From Uranotaenia lowii (taxonomy: Eukaryota; Arthropoda; Insecta; Diptera; Culicidae), in the NCBI RefSeq assembly GCF_029784155.1, contig NC_073692.1, positions 280,492,589 to 280,556,588 of the forward strand: DNA of 64,000 nucleotides, read 5' to 3'. This document shows, piece after piece, positions 35,021 to 47,211 of the stretch. Under the pieces are notes generated by a model. It saw only the letters and a program-made list of their open reading frames with translations. It made no database searches and was not told where the DNA came from. The stretch's first letter is position 1, and every line of letters starts with the position of its first letter. Position numbers and translations under genes: made by a program.

Positions 35021-36027
35021 CAGCCCCCGGGGATGCCTCGAGAAAAAGTCAATTAGATTTATTGAAATCTGTTGCATTATTTATAGCGGAAGCGAGCTAG
35101 TAAATCAGTTTAGCCGTTTGGCCGCTGATGCTGCTGTCGTAAGATCTTCTCCGCGGAGAATTCCTTTTCTTGAGAGTAAGAGGAAGCTTGGCCGCCCAAG
35201 ATCTGTACCGGAGCTTCCGTTGCCGTTCGATGCTGTTTGGCTATGCAGCTGGATTAACTAAAAGAAGACGTTTGTCCATCCGCGACCAACCGGTGATAAA
35301 AAATTGTATTTCTGACCAATTTTTATGACCATTTCAGGCTCCCTGGGTGTAGAACATCAAAATACCTAAGGATACAACCGAGATATCACTGGAACTGGGT
35401 AATAAAATTTTGCCCAGCATTGGTTGCACGAGGATGTAAGCCAATTTAAAATGTTGATTGGATGATGGGCCATTCTGCTGAAGGTAGAAGTGGAAGGTGT
35501 AAAATATAATTGTATTTGTCAATCGGCCCAGGCGGCACGAGTTCATGAAATATTTAGTACAGTGAAGTAATCTTGAAAATAATTTTTGAAATCTTGTTAG
35601 TGGATCATATGCTGTATAGCGTTTTGATGAAAAACGTTATTGGCTGTTTTCAGCTTGACAACCGCCACGCGAATCTTTTACAATTTTTCAGAAGAAGGTA
35701 AAAACAGTGAAGACACTTTTAGGTAATGAAAATTTTGAAACGAAAAATAATACAGATGTCTCATATTTTCTTTTGATATTCAGCAATACGAATTGCTAAG
35801 AGAAATCGGCAATATAGTTTTTGCAGAAACCTGCTAACATGATACGCCCAACTGATTCTGATTTTTCTTCATTTGTTCCAATAAAAGTATCAGCAAGTGA
35901 TTCTATTGAAAAATTCAACATTTCATTAAAGCATATCAAAAAGATTCTGACCTCAAGAATCTCATGGCTTTCTAGGATTTCGCTGATCACGTTAATTTTG
36001 TCCTCTAGAAGGCGCTTAAGTTTGTAA
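35021..36027. other. no gene seen
   Basis: Mixed composition. A balanced patch at about 35090-35290 has an 83-codon frame without recognisable features. No RNA gene or transposon terminus was found. Confidence 0.4.
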
Positions 36028-36366
36028 AAATAAGAAACCGTCAAATGAAGCATCATGCAACACTTTTCAACTTCAATGGCTTCTAAAAACTTTATGTCCG
36101 CAGATAATCATACCGCTTGTACATCAAAGTTTTAAGGTTGATGGGACAACAAATAAGCGTAGTCAGAAAAATTATTGGTTCCACCAGTTATTTTTAAACT
36201 TACAAAAACATGCGAACCCTACTAAGAAAAGGGGGTAAGTTGCAAAAATCTTCGTTTAAAATTAAAAAAAATCAAATGAAAACATTTGAAAATTTTCAGT
36301 TTTTGATTTATTTGTGATGTCATAACGCATAAAACACCAATTGCAGTAATTTTGGGGTTTGTTCGG
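36028..36366. repeat. MITE-like repeat, copy 2
   Basis: In direct orientation to 11634-11999: 'accgtcaa', 'catgcaacactttt', 'gataatcatacc', 'gtagtcagaaaaattattgg', 'acaccaattgcag'. Its terminal inverted partner is not present. Confidence 0.65.
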
Positions 36367-36883
36367 ATAAAATTTTACTTTTTCCTGTCAAAAATGTTTT
36401 TAAAAGAGCATACATATGTATAGAGCATACATATGTTTGGCTAGCGAAAGGTAGGCAATGTGCAACTCGAGACCCCATACACCCAACCTTCGAGTAGTGG
36501 TCATATCACCTCTTGTCTGCAACTCCGATTCTCTACCTCCCCGTGGTGCTAGCTGGGGTGCGAGCAACTTTAGCGGAGATCGGGTACCCAACCCCGGTGG
36601 ATGCTTTGGTCGCATGCAGACTGAATTAGGGGGCTTCGTATGCGTCTGTTCTTCATGTCAGGGGCGGCGTGCGGAGTGCAACAACGTCCTGGTGGTGTTC
36701 GGGACCCAAAACAGCAACATCACGACGGTCATCCTGCGAGATAGTGGGATTAGCTGATTACAAAAAACATAAGCAACGAACAACGAACTACAAATGTCGG
36801 ATGGAAATCGGCAAAGACCCACGCGACGAAAAGGGAATAGCGATTGGAAACTTGGAAAATAGAACTGCTGATCTCTAAATTTT

Positions 36884-37402
36884 GTGGGCAGTACCCACGT
36901 GCTCTCCAACGAATTGAAGAGTCGCAAATTCGAAATCATAGCGCTGCAGGTCGAAGCAGCGCTGCCGGCAGAGGGCGAGCTTGACGAAGCCCCTCTCGAG
37001 GACTGTTGGGATACCATCAAGACAGCCATCAACAGTGCTGCGGAGAACGTCATCGGTTATGTGGAGCGAACTCGACGGAACGACTGGTTCGACTAGGAGT
37101 GTAGGAGGGTGATGGACGAAGAGAATGCCGCGCGGGCGGCAATAGTGCAAAGAGGCACCCGTCGAAATGTGGAAAATCACCGACAGCGGAAGAGGCAGCG
37201 AGTCCGAATTTTCCAGGAGAAAAAGCGCCGCCTGGAGGAAGAGGAGCTCGAGGAGCTGGAGCAGCTGCATCGTTCCCAAGAAACACGAAAGTTCTATCAG
37301 AAACTCAACGCATTCTGCGGCTTCGTGCCGCAAGCCGAAATGTGCCGGGATAAGGACGGGGGATTTCTGACGGACAATCGTGGAAGCCACTCCCAACGAT
37401 GA
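36884..37402 (+). pseudogene. RTE LINE ORF2, linker between endonuclease and RT
   Basis: One frame with a single nonsense codon (TAG, 37094-37096). It reads the end of the endonuclease, the 'RRNDWFD' landmark that precedes a basic/acidic helical linker in RTE ORF2 proteins, and 'EMCRDKDG' just before the RT domain. The frame is lost at 37400. Confidence 0.75.
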
Positions 37403-38577
37403 GTGAAGTTAAGGAAGCCATTCGCCAGCTGAATAGAAATAAGTCGGCTGGGAAAGATGGCATCGCAGCTGAACTCATCAAAATGGGCCCGGACAAGTTG
37501 GCCGATTGCCTACACCGGTTGATAGTCCGGATCTGGGACATAGAACAGCTACCGAAGGAGTGGAAGGAAGAGGTAATATGCCCCATCTACAAGAAGGGCG
37601 ACAAATTGGACTGTGAGAACTACCGAGCGATCACTGTCCTCAATGCCACCTACAAAGTGTTGTCCCGAATCCTACTCCACCGCCTAACGCCACAAACAAA
37701 CAGATTCGTGGGAAGTCATCAGGTCGGCTTCTTGGAGGGACGATCAACGACGGACCAGATATTCACACTACGGCAATTTCTCGAAAAATTCCGTGAACAC
37801 CATGTCCCTACGCACCATCTATTCATCGACTTCAGAGCCGCATACGATCCGATCGACCGTAACGAGCTATGGAAAATCATGGACGAGAACGGCTTTTCCG
37901 GGAAGCTGATCAGACTGATCAAGGCGATGATGGATGAAACGCAGTGCTGTGTGCGGATTTCGGGTGAATTGTCGAGTTCATTCGAATCTCGCGGGGGGCT
38001 TCGACAAGGTGATGGTCTATCCTGCATGATGTTCAACGTGGCGCTAGAAGGTGTTATTCGACGAGCGGTGGGCGAAATGCGGGGCACGATTTTCAACCGA
38101 TCCAGTCAACTTATCTGCTTTGCCGATGACATTGATATAGCCGGCAGATCATCTGCGGCGGTGGAAGAGATCTACCGCAAACTGAAACGCGAAGCAGGAA
38201 GGATTGGGTTGATGATTAATACGTCCAAGACGAAGTACATGTTGGCCAGTGGATCCGAGACCGACCGAACCCGCTTGTCCAGCAATAACAAGGTCACAGT
38301 CGACGGTGACGAGCTAGAGATAGTCGAAGACTTGGTCTATCTCGGCTCACTGGTGACCGCAGACAATGACACCAGCAGTGAGATCCGGCGGCGAATTATC
38401 AGTGGAAGTCGTGCCTACTATGGACTCCACAAGCAACTGCGGTCGAGAAGACTTAGCCCTCGCACGAAGTGTAACCTGTATATGACGCTCATTAACCGGT
38501 TCTCTACGGCCACGAGACATGGATATTGCTCGAGGAGGAACTGCGTACACTCAGAGTATTTTAGCGACGAGTGTTAA
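37399..38577 (+). pseudogene. RTE LINE reverse transcriptase domain
   Basis: A 392-codon open frame holding the RT core. 'NKSAGKDGIAAELIKMGP' (motif 0/1), 'ICPIYKKGDKLDCENYRAI' (motif 2), 'HQVGFLEGRSTTDQIF', motif A 'LFIDFRAAYD', motif B 'GLRQGDGLSC' and catalytic 'FADDID' (38119-38136) are followed by 'INTSKTKYM' and 'LVYLGS'. The order and wording are those of RTE-clade elements. The last 20 or so residues are out of frame. The true C-terminus continues at 38625-38912 in another frame. Confidence 0.9.
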
Positions 38578-38624
38578 GAACCATCTTTGGCGGCGTACAG
38601 GAGAACGGAGTGTGGAGGTGAAGG

Positions 38625-38912
38625 ATGAACCACGAGCTCGCGCGACTCTACGGCGAACTTAGTATCCAGAAGGTGGTGAAGGCTGGCCGGATACGCTGGG
38701 CGGGACATGTTGCAAGAATGCCGGACGACTGTTCTGCAAAACAGGTGTTCGCTACGAATCCGGTAGGAACAAGACGAGCGGGGGCGCAACGAGCGAGGTG
38801 GTTAGACCAAGTGGAGCGTGATCTGGCGAACGTGGGGTGTCCGAGAAATTGGAGAACGGTTGCCATGGACCGAATGAATTTTAGGAATTATGTTCGTCAA
38901 GTTATGTCGTGA
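38625..38912 (+). pseudogene. RTE LINE ORF2, C-terminal end
   Basis: It contains the RTE C-terminal signatures 'RIRWAGHVARMPD' and 'GAQRARWLDQVERD' and ends 'YVRQVMS' with TGA at 38910-38912. The short 3' sequence 'gacggaatactatgtaaata' and an A-rich tail follow. The last 60 bp have a copy at 14524-14585 (minus). Confidence 0.85.
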
Positions 38913-38989
38913 GACGGAATACTATGTAAATAAATAAAATAAAAAAAGATTTCAAAATAACTTTAAAAAATGTTAACGCTTTATTTTGT

Positions 38990-39180
38990 CCTTTTTTTGT
39001 TTTTTAAAAGTTCATGCAAAGGCTGAATAGCCTTCTATTCAGCTTCGGATATGGAACTTGAAAGTGTGGATATGAACTTAAATTAGATGGATATGAATGG
39101 AATGCTACACAGCCCTTGAGTAGGGCCGAGTAAGCTTTTCAAACAATGTTTTATGGAAATTTTGGTTACTTGGGTACTTT
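38990..39180. repeat. MITE fragment with hairpin and 'ttacttgggt' terminus
   Basis: A perfect hairpin GCTGAATAG-CCTT-CTATTCAGC lies at about 39024-39045. 'ttttggttacttgggt' at 39162-39177 is the inverse of the sequence opening at 6831. Probably a fragment of the same family as 6831-7640. Confidence 0.45.
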
Positions 39181-40009
39181 GACGGTTGATTGATTGAAAA
39201 TAAACTTTTACATTTTTGTGGTTGAACAAAAAAAAAACAATAAAATATATCCTTGTGCGACATATAGCTTCTTACTTCAGCTTAGTCATATGCTAAGTTT
39301 TTTTTTGGATTTGGTAGCTATCTACAATCTTTTTTCCGAAGCATGTTTTTTTCACTGGACTTTGAATATAAATGAATGTCGTTACGAGTTGTGTGTGTTG
39401 TTACGAGTTCCTGTATGTGTTTGTGGTCGTTTTTATTTTTCAAATTAATTGATGGCCCCAGAAGATTTTTTGTTATTTGGAATAAAGTTAAAAGCCACCT
39501 AACTTCCATTCCAAACTTGATTGCTTTGTTCTTTACTTCTGTACTACTTACTTACAAAAATAAACAGAGGTTAGGGACCTGAGCATAGGTCAAATATCAT
39601 GCAGCGGCGTAAATCTCGAGGTAAACTATCACTATAAATCTAGCAAAGCTTTGAGCCGTGAGAAGATGGCAGCAAGGCAACAGCATCTTCTCGGCATAAA
39701 GACGTTAAGTGCCCTGCATACAAAGACTAATTTTGAATATCGTTTAAAACCTTTAGCACCTTTTCTTTACTCTATGGACGCTTCTTCTATTGGATGTGGA
39801 CGGCAAGATGGTGTAAACAGTCTTCCAGGAGCAAATGAAGATTAATTGAATGGAAATTCCGGTGCTTTATCAATGCATGAAAGGATGCTCTATTTTGGTG
39901 CATGTTCAATTATTTAAGTCTCATTTTGTAGCGGCTTCACTTCGGCTGACCGGAATTATGTGTTTTTCTTTTTGGGTGGGGTGGTATCCCGGATATAAAT
40001 GATGCTTAC
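39181..40009. other. possible intron 1 of the minus-strand host gene
   Basis: No gene is seen. Immediately downstream (minus strand) of the donor at 40009 the frame stays open only to about 39956. The rest is AT-rich except for a balanced patch at 39640-39840 with a 64-codon frame that has no recognisable feature. Confidence 0.35.
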
Positions 40010-40147
40010 GGTGTTGATTTCGAATACTTCCCAATTCGGTTCAACGCTTGAAAGTGTCATTAATAATCGTATGGCAGAGACTGCCGTTTGCAAAAATAAC
40101 AGCAACACCAGCCAAAATATCCTGGCGCTTATCACATGGCGCGCCAT
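40010..40147 (-). CDS. probable first coding exon of a secreted or membrane protein
   Basis: I do not recognise the gene. The ATG at 40147 (context aaattATGG) opens 46 codons. Residues 1-9 are basic (MARHVISAR). Residues 10-25 form a hydrophobic core ending T-A-V-S-A, with small residues at -3 (Val) and -1 (Ala), a textbook signal peptide with cleavage after Ala25. The mature part to residue 46 contains 'SSVEPNWEVFEINT'. At the codon boundary after Thr46 the minus strand reads ACC|GTAAGC, a strong splice donor (40009-40004). Reading through the donor gives only 17 more codons before a stop. The first mature residues are too few to name a family. No repeat copies occur in the window. Its introns would extend toward lower coordinates. 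Confidence 0.55.
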
Positions 40148-40560
40148 AATTTAATTTCTGCTGCAAACCGTTTGCGGTTACATCTTGTAATCGTTTTTCA
40201 TTTGCCGCCAATTATCGGAAAGCTGTCATCGGATCATATCGGATCGGCAGTGAAGTGTCGAAAAAAATAATCGTTATTCCGAAATAAATGACAGCCTGTT
40301 GCCGGGCGCGTGAACAACTGTGTGTTCTGTCCCAATCCAACCCCCATTATTATTAGTGATGATGCGTATCAACGGGCTGCGAATCAACAGAGTTTTATGC
40401 AAATTTACAGGTTTTTCACTGCTTGCAGAGCCCGATGATGGATGATGACAACCAATTGAAGGATGAAGAAAATATATTGCGGTTACTGGGAAAATTTCTA
40501 ATCGCGCGACGGTAGCCTTCCGTGCGGTAGGCTAGCCGGAGCAGTAAACACAGTTAAAAA
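40148..40560 (-). promoter_or_regulatory. unique balanced-composition DNA upstream of the exon
   Basis: About 400 bp of repeat-free, less AT-rich sequence directly 5' of the candidate first exon. It includes 'ccgccaattatcggaaagct' and paired 'atcggatcatatcggatcgg' half-sites at about 40218-40240. No TATA box stands at a suitable distance. Position and composition fit a 5' UTR/promoter; this is inference. Confidence 0.3.
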
Positions 40561-42943
40561 TTCACTCTTACTCACTAATTTCATTGAAAAGTTAAGAAGT
40601 AAATTATTGAATCAATCTTCAAATCATTATTTAGCAAGAGAGGACAAAACATGAAGTCATCGGAATGAAATATTATTATTCTTAGTATTCATTGAGATTG
40701 AATTAATTACGAGCGTTAAAATCCCAGACAAAACAAAAAACAATCTACATTATTGAAAACACATTTTTCCATAGCCTGAGAATCAACTAATTTGGCATGA
40801 CGAAGATTTTTGATGCGATAAATGCGTCTTTGATACTTTATATGCTGGTCGAATTCAATTATGTTGTCGTTAAAATGTAACAAATCGTATATGAGAAGTT
40901 AAAAAAAGGAGTTGTGTACGATGAATAGTCTATTATAGGAAATAATACCATTCGCATCGCAAAAAATTGGACTGCGCACTCATAACTGCGAAATTTGTGT
41001 GATCTGTCAAATCAATATAAAATCTGACGGTTTTCTACACGCTAACCGCTTTTCAGTTAAACTTTATACGGATAACTCCGACTGCAAAACATAGCACGAA
41101 ATCCAACATTCAATGAATGATCGCTACCGTGTCGTCGAACTCTAAACTTATTTAAACAACTACAGGTTTTCATTTTTTTTTCGTGAATTTGTCCGCTGGT
41201 TGACCCCATCGCAAACAGGTTTTTTTATTATTCATTTTTCCGTGATTTTGACCGCTGATTGACCAAGTTCAAGGCAAACACAATTTTTTGTTTTGTAAAC
41301 AATAGATAATCCGATAATAATATTTGGTATACATGTTTGTTTGACAACTTTTTATTAAATCATCTTTCAATGTTTTCCGCTTGTTCATCCGATTTAATTT
41401 CAGTCGATAAATAATCCTTATGTAGAACAATGCTCATTTTTTTCTTGAATACTGTAATTTTTTTTTACAGTGGTACCCCACGGGAGCCCAAATCAGCTAT
41501 CGCAGAAATAGAAAAAAAGAGTGGATCAGCAATATTCCTTTCAAAACTAGCAATGAACTCATAAAATGATATGTTTTCCAAAATATTGAGCATTTTGATA
41601 CGTTGTATGTATGCTCAACATTTTTGTATAGAAATGTAGACATGAATACAATTCTCTTAAATCTCCGCCTTCAGGCGGGACACAGTGGGAAATCGCTCGC
41701 CTTCAACCAAAACAATTTTTTCTGGGTTAGCTATTTTGTTTTATTTTAAGTTTTTTTTTCTACTAAAATGTGATTTTCATATGACTTTTCAAAGTTTGGT
41801 AGATCGACTTTTTTGGTTATGTTTGGAAAAAGTGCACTATTTCGGAAACCCCTATAGCTACAACGATTCATCGAATCTTTCTGGTGTCAAAGGAAAAGTT
41901 GTTTGAACACAATATTTTACTCATTTCTTTCATCAGATAGAGTTGAATATGATCACAGTAGGACAAGTGTTAAAAAGTTGTGGAAAAGGTGATTTTTTAA
42001 AATAAAAACCTCGTATAAAAGTTTGCTCTCCACAGTTTGTCACTGAAGTGACTCTTTCCAAAATTTAGGTAAATTCGTAAGCTTTAGTGATAACGAGTGA
42101 TTAGTGTAGCAAGAAAAATGATGGGGAATGCTAAAAAGGATCGTCCGTAAATTTATCTTAATAACGCCATAATATGTAAGCATACTTGTAACAGTTTATA
42201 TTGACAAAATTCATCACATTTTCAATTGTTGATCAAGTAAAAATTCGTTGTTACACAAGCTGATTGAAGTGTAAAATTCTTGTAGGCGTGTTGGTTTTGT
42301 AACTGATTTTTGCCCAAAAATGCACGAAAAAAAAAATTAAAACAAATAATGTTTGTAGCTGTATGATTATTCATTTTTAAGTTCTCATTAACAGTTTTCG
42401 TATTAAATCTTAACTTTAGAAAAGTGGTCCTTAACCAAAAGGGTGGCCTAAATTTTTATAATAAAACCTTAAGAAACAAAATATGGAATAAGCTTTCACC
42501 GATGGTTAAAATCTTTGAATTTCTTTAAAAGTCTGGTAGATCAAACTGATTTGAGTATTAAATAAGTTCTTTCTAGGGTAGCCTTAAATTTCTTTAAAAA
42601 AAACTTATCTTTTCAACACTCAAATCAAACAAGCCCAATCTTCCAAATTCCTTTTGTAAATTTCGAGATTCTAACCTTGATGAAATAAATAAAAAAATTC
42701 CAAATAATAAAAAGTGAGCGACAAAAAAATTTTGGTTCGAGTTTGCTTTGCATAAAGCAAATTTATTATATTAGTTTGAAATTTGGCTTTGAAAAAATGC
42801 AATTTTGTGCAGATTTTAAAGGTAAAAATGAGTGTGTGAAGGTTTGTTACATGTTTCTCAATTTTTTTTTTGCATAAATAATCCATTCCGTTGTAAAAAT
42901 CCTGTGGATGATTTATTTAAATAAAATTTGGGAACATTTATTG
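40561..42943. other. AT-rich non-coding stretch
   Basis: No gene, RNA or clear repeat was recognised. Short frames (for example 41685-41906) are low-complexity. Confidence 0.4.
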
Positions 42944-44550
42944 TAGAGATGTACCGAATATTTGGTCGGCCGAATACCGCCAAAAAACCGTTGCGAATAT
43001 TCGGCTCACCGAATAGTTGAGCTAGGTATTCGGCCGAATAGGCCGAATATTAATTTTATTAAATTTATACAAAAAAAGACTTCTCAATTTGTTCAAGTGA
43101 TGTTGGATAATTTATTAAATTTCAAAAAGTAATGTTGAAAAACATTAAAAATCATCAGAAACTTATGATTTCAGTCAACCATTTTAGATGTATCCGTGTA
43201 TTTTTCACTGAAGAAAGAATTATACTTTAATTGTCATTTATTTCAAATGTTTTTGATATATCCAGGCTTGCCTTTAAACCAAATAAAGAATTAGAGAAAA
43301 GTTAAATCTGACGGGGAGGGCCACATGTTTTTTTTGAGGATTTTACCCGGGTTTATTCAGATATAAAAAAAATCAAATATCTTGTTGAATTTTTTTTTTA
43401 AATTTTGTGTTACAAAACGATTTTTTCGAGTAAATTCATTCGTTAGATACGATTTGAACACTGCTGTTGTAATTCGATGAAAACTTTAAATTTCAAGTTA
43501 TGTTTCTTTTTCCTCTTGTATGTTTGAGAATAATGCCTAGTTTCTGTTCTGATTTCCCCATTTTTATAAGTTTTTCAAAAAATCGTTCAGACCCGGCAGT
43601 GTGGATACGTATCGTAGAAAGTATTGTATGGTTAAGGTTAAAAATCATCGTTCTGTTTGGCTACTATTTTGATGACATCAAGCAAAAATTAGACATTCAT
43701 CTAATTCTATATAAAAAAAAGCAATTTCAAATATTTTTTCTCATATTTTGACATGTTTTGCCCCAGATTTCACTGGTATCCAATCTCTTTTGTGATAAAC
43801 GTTCTAGAAGCGACGAGTCATCTGATGTCCTTTCAGCTAATGGTTACATTTTGAAGATCAAAGAGACCTCTACTTAAAAAAGATCTTATACATCTGGTTG
43901 AAAATAATCGACTTAAAAACATGAGAGACATTAAGATGCCAGAAATAAAAGATTTCTATTAGAAATCGCCAGAGGTCGATAATAAAATGCTATTCGCTAA
44001 TTAGCCCGCTAAACTAACAAAGTTTATATACTTTATAACTTTATTTTGGGATAACTTACGGATAAACAAATTACATCACCTGGTGGAGAAAAACATTCAT
44101 CAGCAATCTTGTTCGAATAATCGCAGCTAATCGCGTTTGTTTATTCGTTACTTCACCAGAAATCTCGTGAGAAAATAAATTTGTCAGCGAAAAAGTAACG
44201 GACTAATTAGCGAATAGCGATTTAACGCCAGACACTAGAAAAAAGCATGTTTCAGCTTTCTTCCTTGACTGATTGCTTTTGGTAAAGTTTGTTTATCAGC
44301 TAGTACAAAAGTTTGGTGAAAAAATAAGTGAAAACGATAATTATTCAACAAAAACGGAGCAGGCAAATAAGCGATTGGTGCTTTAATGCCGAACACTGGA
44401 AATAGCAGTAGAAATAGAAATATTTCTATTGAAAACTCAACAGAATATTAGACCGAATATTCGGCCTAATATTCGTTTGCCCGAATAGTTGAAAAAGTCA
44501 ATATTCGGTATTCGGCCGTTCGCCGAATACCACTATTCGGTACATCTCTG
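42944..44550. mobile_element. non-autonomous hAT element, 1607 bp
   Basis: Termini TAGAGATGTACCGAATA (42944) and the inverse of CAGAGATGTACCGAATA (ending 44550) are flanked by an exact 8-bp duplication ATTTATTG (42936-42943 and 44551-44558), the hAT hallmark. Subterminal regions are dense in 'cggccgaata' and 'gaatattcgg' in both orientations. The core has an internal inverted pair around 43990 and 44200 ('gctaattag...gaatagc'). No transposase frame is present. An 83-codon hydrophobic frame at 43500 is probably chance. Confidence 0.9.
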
Positions 44551-44558
44551 ATTTATTG

Positions 44559-46191
44559 CATACAACAAAACTTCGAAAATTAACTTAAATTCTACTTTAA
44601 CTAATTTTGATTAAGAAATTTGAATTCTTGGAAATTTGAAAAACCAAATTTTGAAGTTCGTGTTCTTTTGAATTCCTCAACAATTTTATGTTGATTGAAT
44701 AACTCATTTACAAGCTAAATCTATTTCTGAATTTTGAATCTGCACGCTCCTTTATTTTAACTCAAAATTAAGTACGACCGAGGTTCAAAACATAGTTCGA
44801 TTCTATGAACTTTAAGTTAAGTACTCTTGTTCCTCCTCAAAACGGAGCTCGAACTGCGAACTCAAAATTGATCTTTTTTTTTCCTTCGGCGAGGGAGCAA
44901 AGCTGAGTTCGACCTTATGAACTAAAAATTGAACTCTCTTTGTTGGACTGAAAACACTTGGGGAGTTCAGTTCAAACCGTAACAGCAACCAACGAACACC
45001 TCGCAAAATTGTGTCGTTCCGGAACAATTAACTACCGGAAGACTATGAAGGAACTTCATAATGGAATGCATGTTCACCGTGTCAGCGTAAAATTCTGTCC
45101 GTCATTGTCATCATACGGTGAGCGGCTTGGAATGTCCGGAAACTTCCGAATGTTGTTTACTTCCCGTAGGAAGTAACATCCGGAAGTTTTCTTTGACCGG
45201 GAGTGTCAAAACTTTCTACCGCTCAGTAATTGCAATGCAATGTACCGGAACAGCAACATCCGGGTACAACAAATTTCAATCATCCTTTAATTCCCTGAAA
45301 ATAAGCTACCTTCGAAAAAAAGGATAAATTCGAGTTCGGCTGCCGAAATTAGTTAGCCCAGTCAAACTGAAAGTTGAAAGCTGCCACCGAAGTGCTGTTT
45401 TGAACCAAAACTACTTAATTTTGAGTTTAAAAAAAGGTGCGTGTGCATTCTGAATCTGAATTCTGAACCTATATTCAAAAATTGAACTTTGAATCTGTTC
45501 CAAATTTCTATACGATTTCTGAAATGTACGAAAAATACTCTTTCCGAATCTTAATTCCGGATCAGAATTATAAGAGACAAGTTTTAGAGCCTCCATTCAT
45601 AAATGTATTATTTAAATTCTGTAGTTCTAATTTAATCTTAATTCACTATTCAATTATTTATTTTTAATCTGTATTGTGAATATCAATTAAAATGGGAATT
45701 TCAAACGATGAATCTGAATCTCAGTTTTCAGTTTCGGATCGCCATTTAGAAGCTTTGAATTTATAAATTTTGCTTAATAATTCAGTTTAAGAACTTCGAA
45801 TTTGAATATAAAACCAAAATTCGTCATTTTTTCATATTCGGAAAACTGTTATCAAAATATTTTAAATGCATATGATCTGCGAAAACCATGATTCAAATTT
45901 TAAATAAAATGCAAAATCAAATTTGAACCAGGATCTCAAAGTAGCTTTTCATATCTCATTTCTTATGATTATTCGAACTGAAAATCAAGAATCTTAAACT
46001 GGATATAGAATCTGAAATACGTAAATAGAAATACAATTTTGGTCATGGGAAAATGGATCCAGAACCTCCGAGACGGGAATATTTTAAAGTTTAATATTCA
46101 GACCTGAATTTCTATAAATAATTGAGATAATTTCGAAGAAACTTAGCAGAATGTTTAACTTGGGATGAATTTTTGAGGTTATTAGATATAA
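44559..46191. other. AT-rich stretch, no gene seen
   Basis: Many near-repeats of the 'gaatctgaattctgaa' type make the region low in complexity. A balanced patch at about 44940-45330 has 'tccggaa' repeats and frames of about 70 codons, but no recognisable product. Confidence 0.35.
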
Positions 46192-47211
46192 GTGTAGATC
46201 AGGGATGAGCAACCCGCGGCCCGCGGACCGCATGTGGCCCGCGAGACCCTTCTGTGCGGCCCGCGAAGCTTTTTTCAAATTTTCATGTCTTAACATTTTT
46301 CTACAATGGATTGTTGGGAAAACTTACATGACTGAAATCAAATATGCACTTATCTGCATTTTCCCAACAATCATTCAGATTGTTAACCTTTTTTCTAGCA
46401 TTTTAAGCATTTATTATGTTCAGTTCAAGGCATAAATTCAAATTGTTTTTGGCATAATGTTATGTTAGAGTTTTTTTTTATTCGGGATACATTATTCCTT
46501 ATTATTTAACTCCGACCACTTTGAAAAGCAAAATCCATTAGAGTGAGGAAGAGCAGTTGAAAATCGGAAGCTACACATGATCAAAGGAATTTCGAAGCCC
46601 GTTAGTGAAGTCATTATTTTCGTTTCAAGCAAAAATAAAGTTGTATGATAAAAAATAGGCTCTGCAGATATTTTTTTCAAATTATTCTATCCAATTCGGT
46701 GAAAAGGCTTGTTCTGTTATTACTCAAATACTGGCAAAAAAAATTGAATCAAAACCTTGTGAAATAATTTTTATTTCAGTATATTGACGAAAATTACGAA
46801 ATATTATAAATAAAGCCTGAGTGAACGTTTTTCGATTTTTTATCAACTTGAATTAGCTGGCATCAAAGTATTCCCAATGATATCTGAATGAGATCAAAAA
46901 TTATAAAAATCTGAGCTAGAATTAGGAATGTAGTTTTGAAGATAGTTGCTAAAAAATATGTGAAATTGAGCATTTTTATGTGAGTTCGGCAACCTTGCTG
47001 AAATACAATTTAAAAAAAGGGGTGTCCACCATTTGAGGAAAAAAATCTAAGCTTTGAGGACCTAAACCACAAGGACAATTGTGAAAAAATCCCAGAAAGT
47101 CATCGATTTTAACAAGAATGTTGTAAGAACGAATGTTCGCCAAGAATATTTGAAAAAAAATGAGGGAATTTACAAAATGACAAAGAATTAGTTTTTTTTG
47201 TTTCGATTATA

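Larger units (their letters stand above)
36441..38943 (+). mobile_element. degraded RTE-clade LINE with internal deletion
   Basis: The GC-rich plus-strand element starts abruptly near 36441 and ends in an A/T-rich (TAAA)-type tail at about 38926-38950. Recognisable pieces in order are a 5' leader, a fragment of the endonuclease start ('LSNELKSRKFEIIALQ', about 36900-36950), then directly the linker 'ENVIGYVERTRRNDWFD', a Lys/Glu-rich linker, RT, and the C-terminal domain. Nearly all of the endonuclease is deleted. A TAG stop at 37094-37096 and frame changes near 37400 and before 38625 show it is dead. Confidence 0.85.

Noticed and set aside
43500..43751. 83-codon frame inside the hAT MITE as transposase
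   Set aside because: Hydrophobic low-complexity sequence with no hAT dimerisation or catalytic motif.
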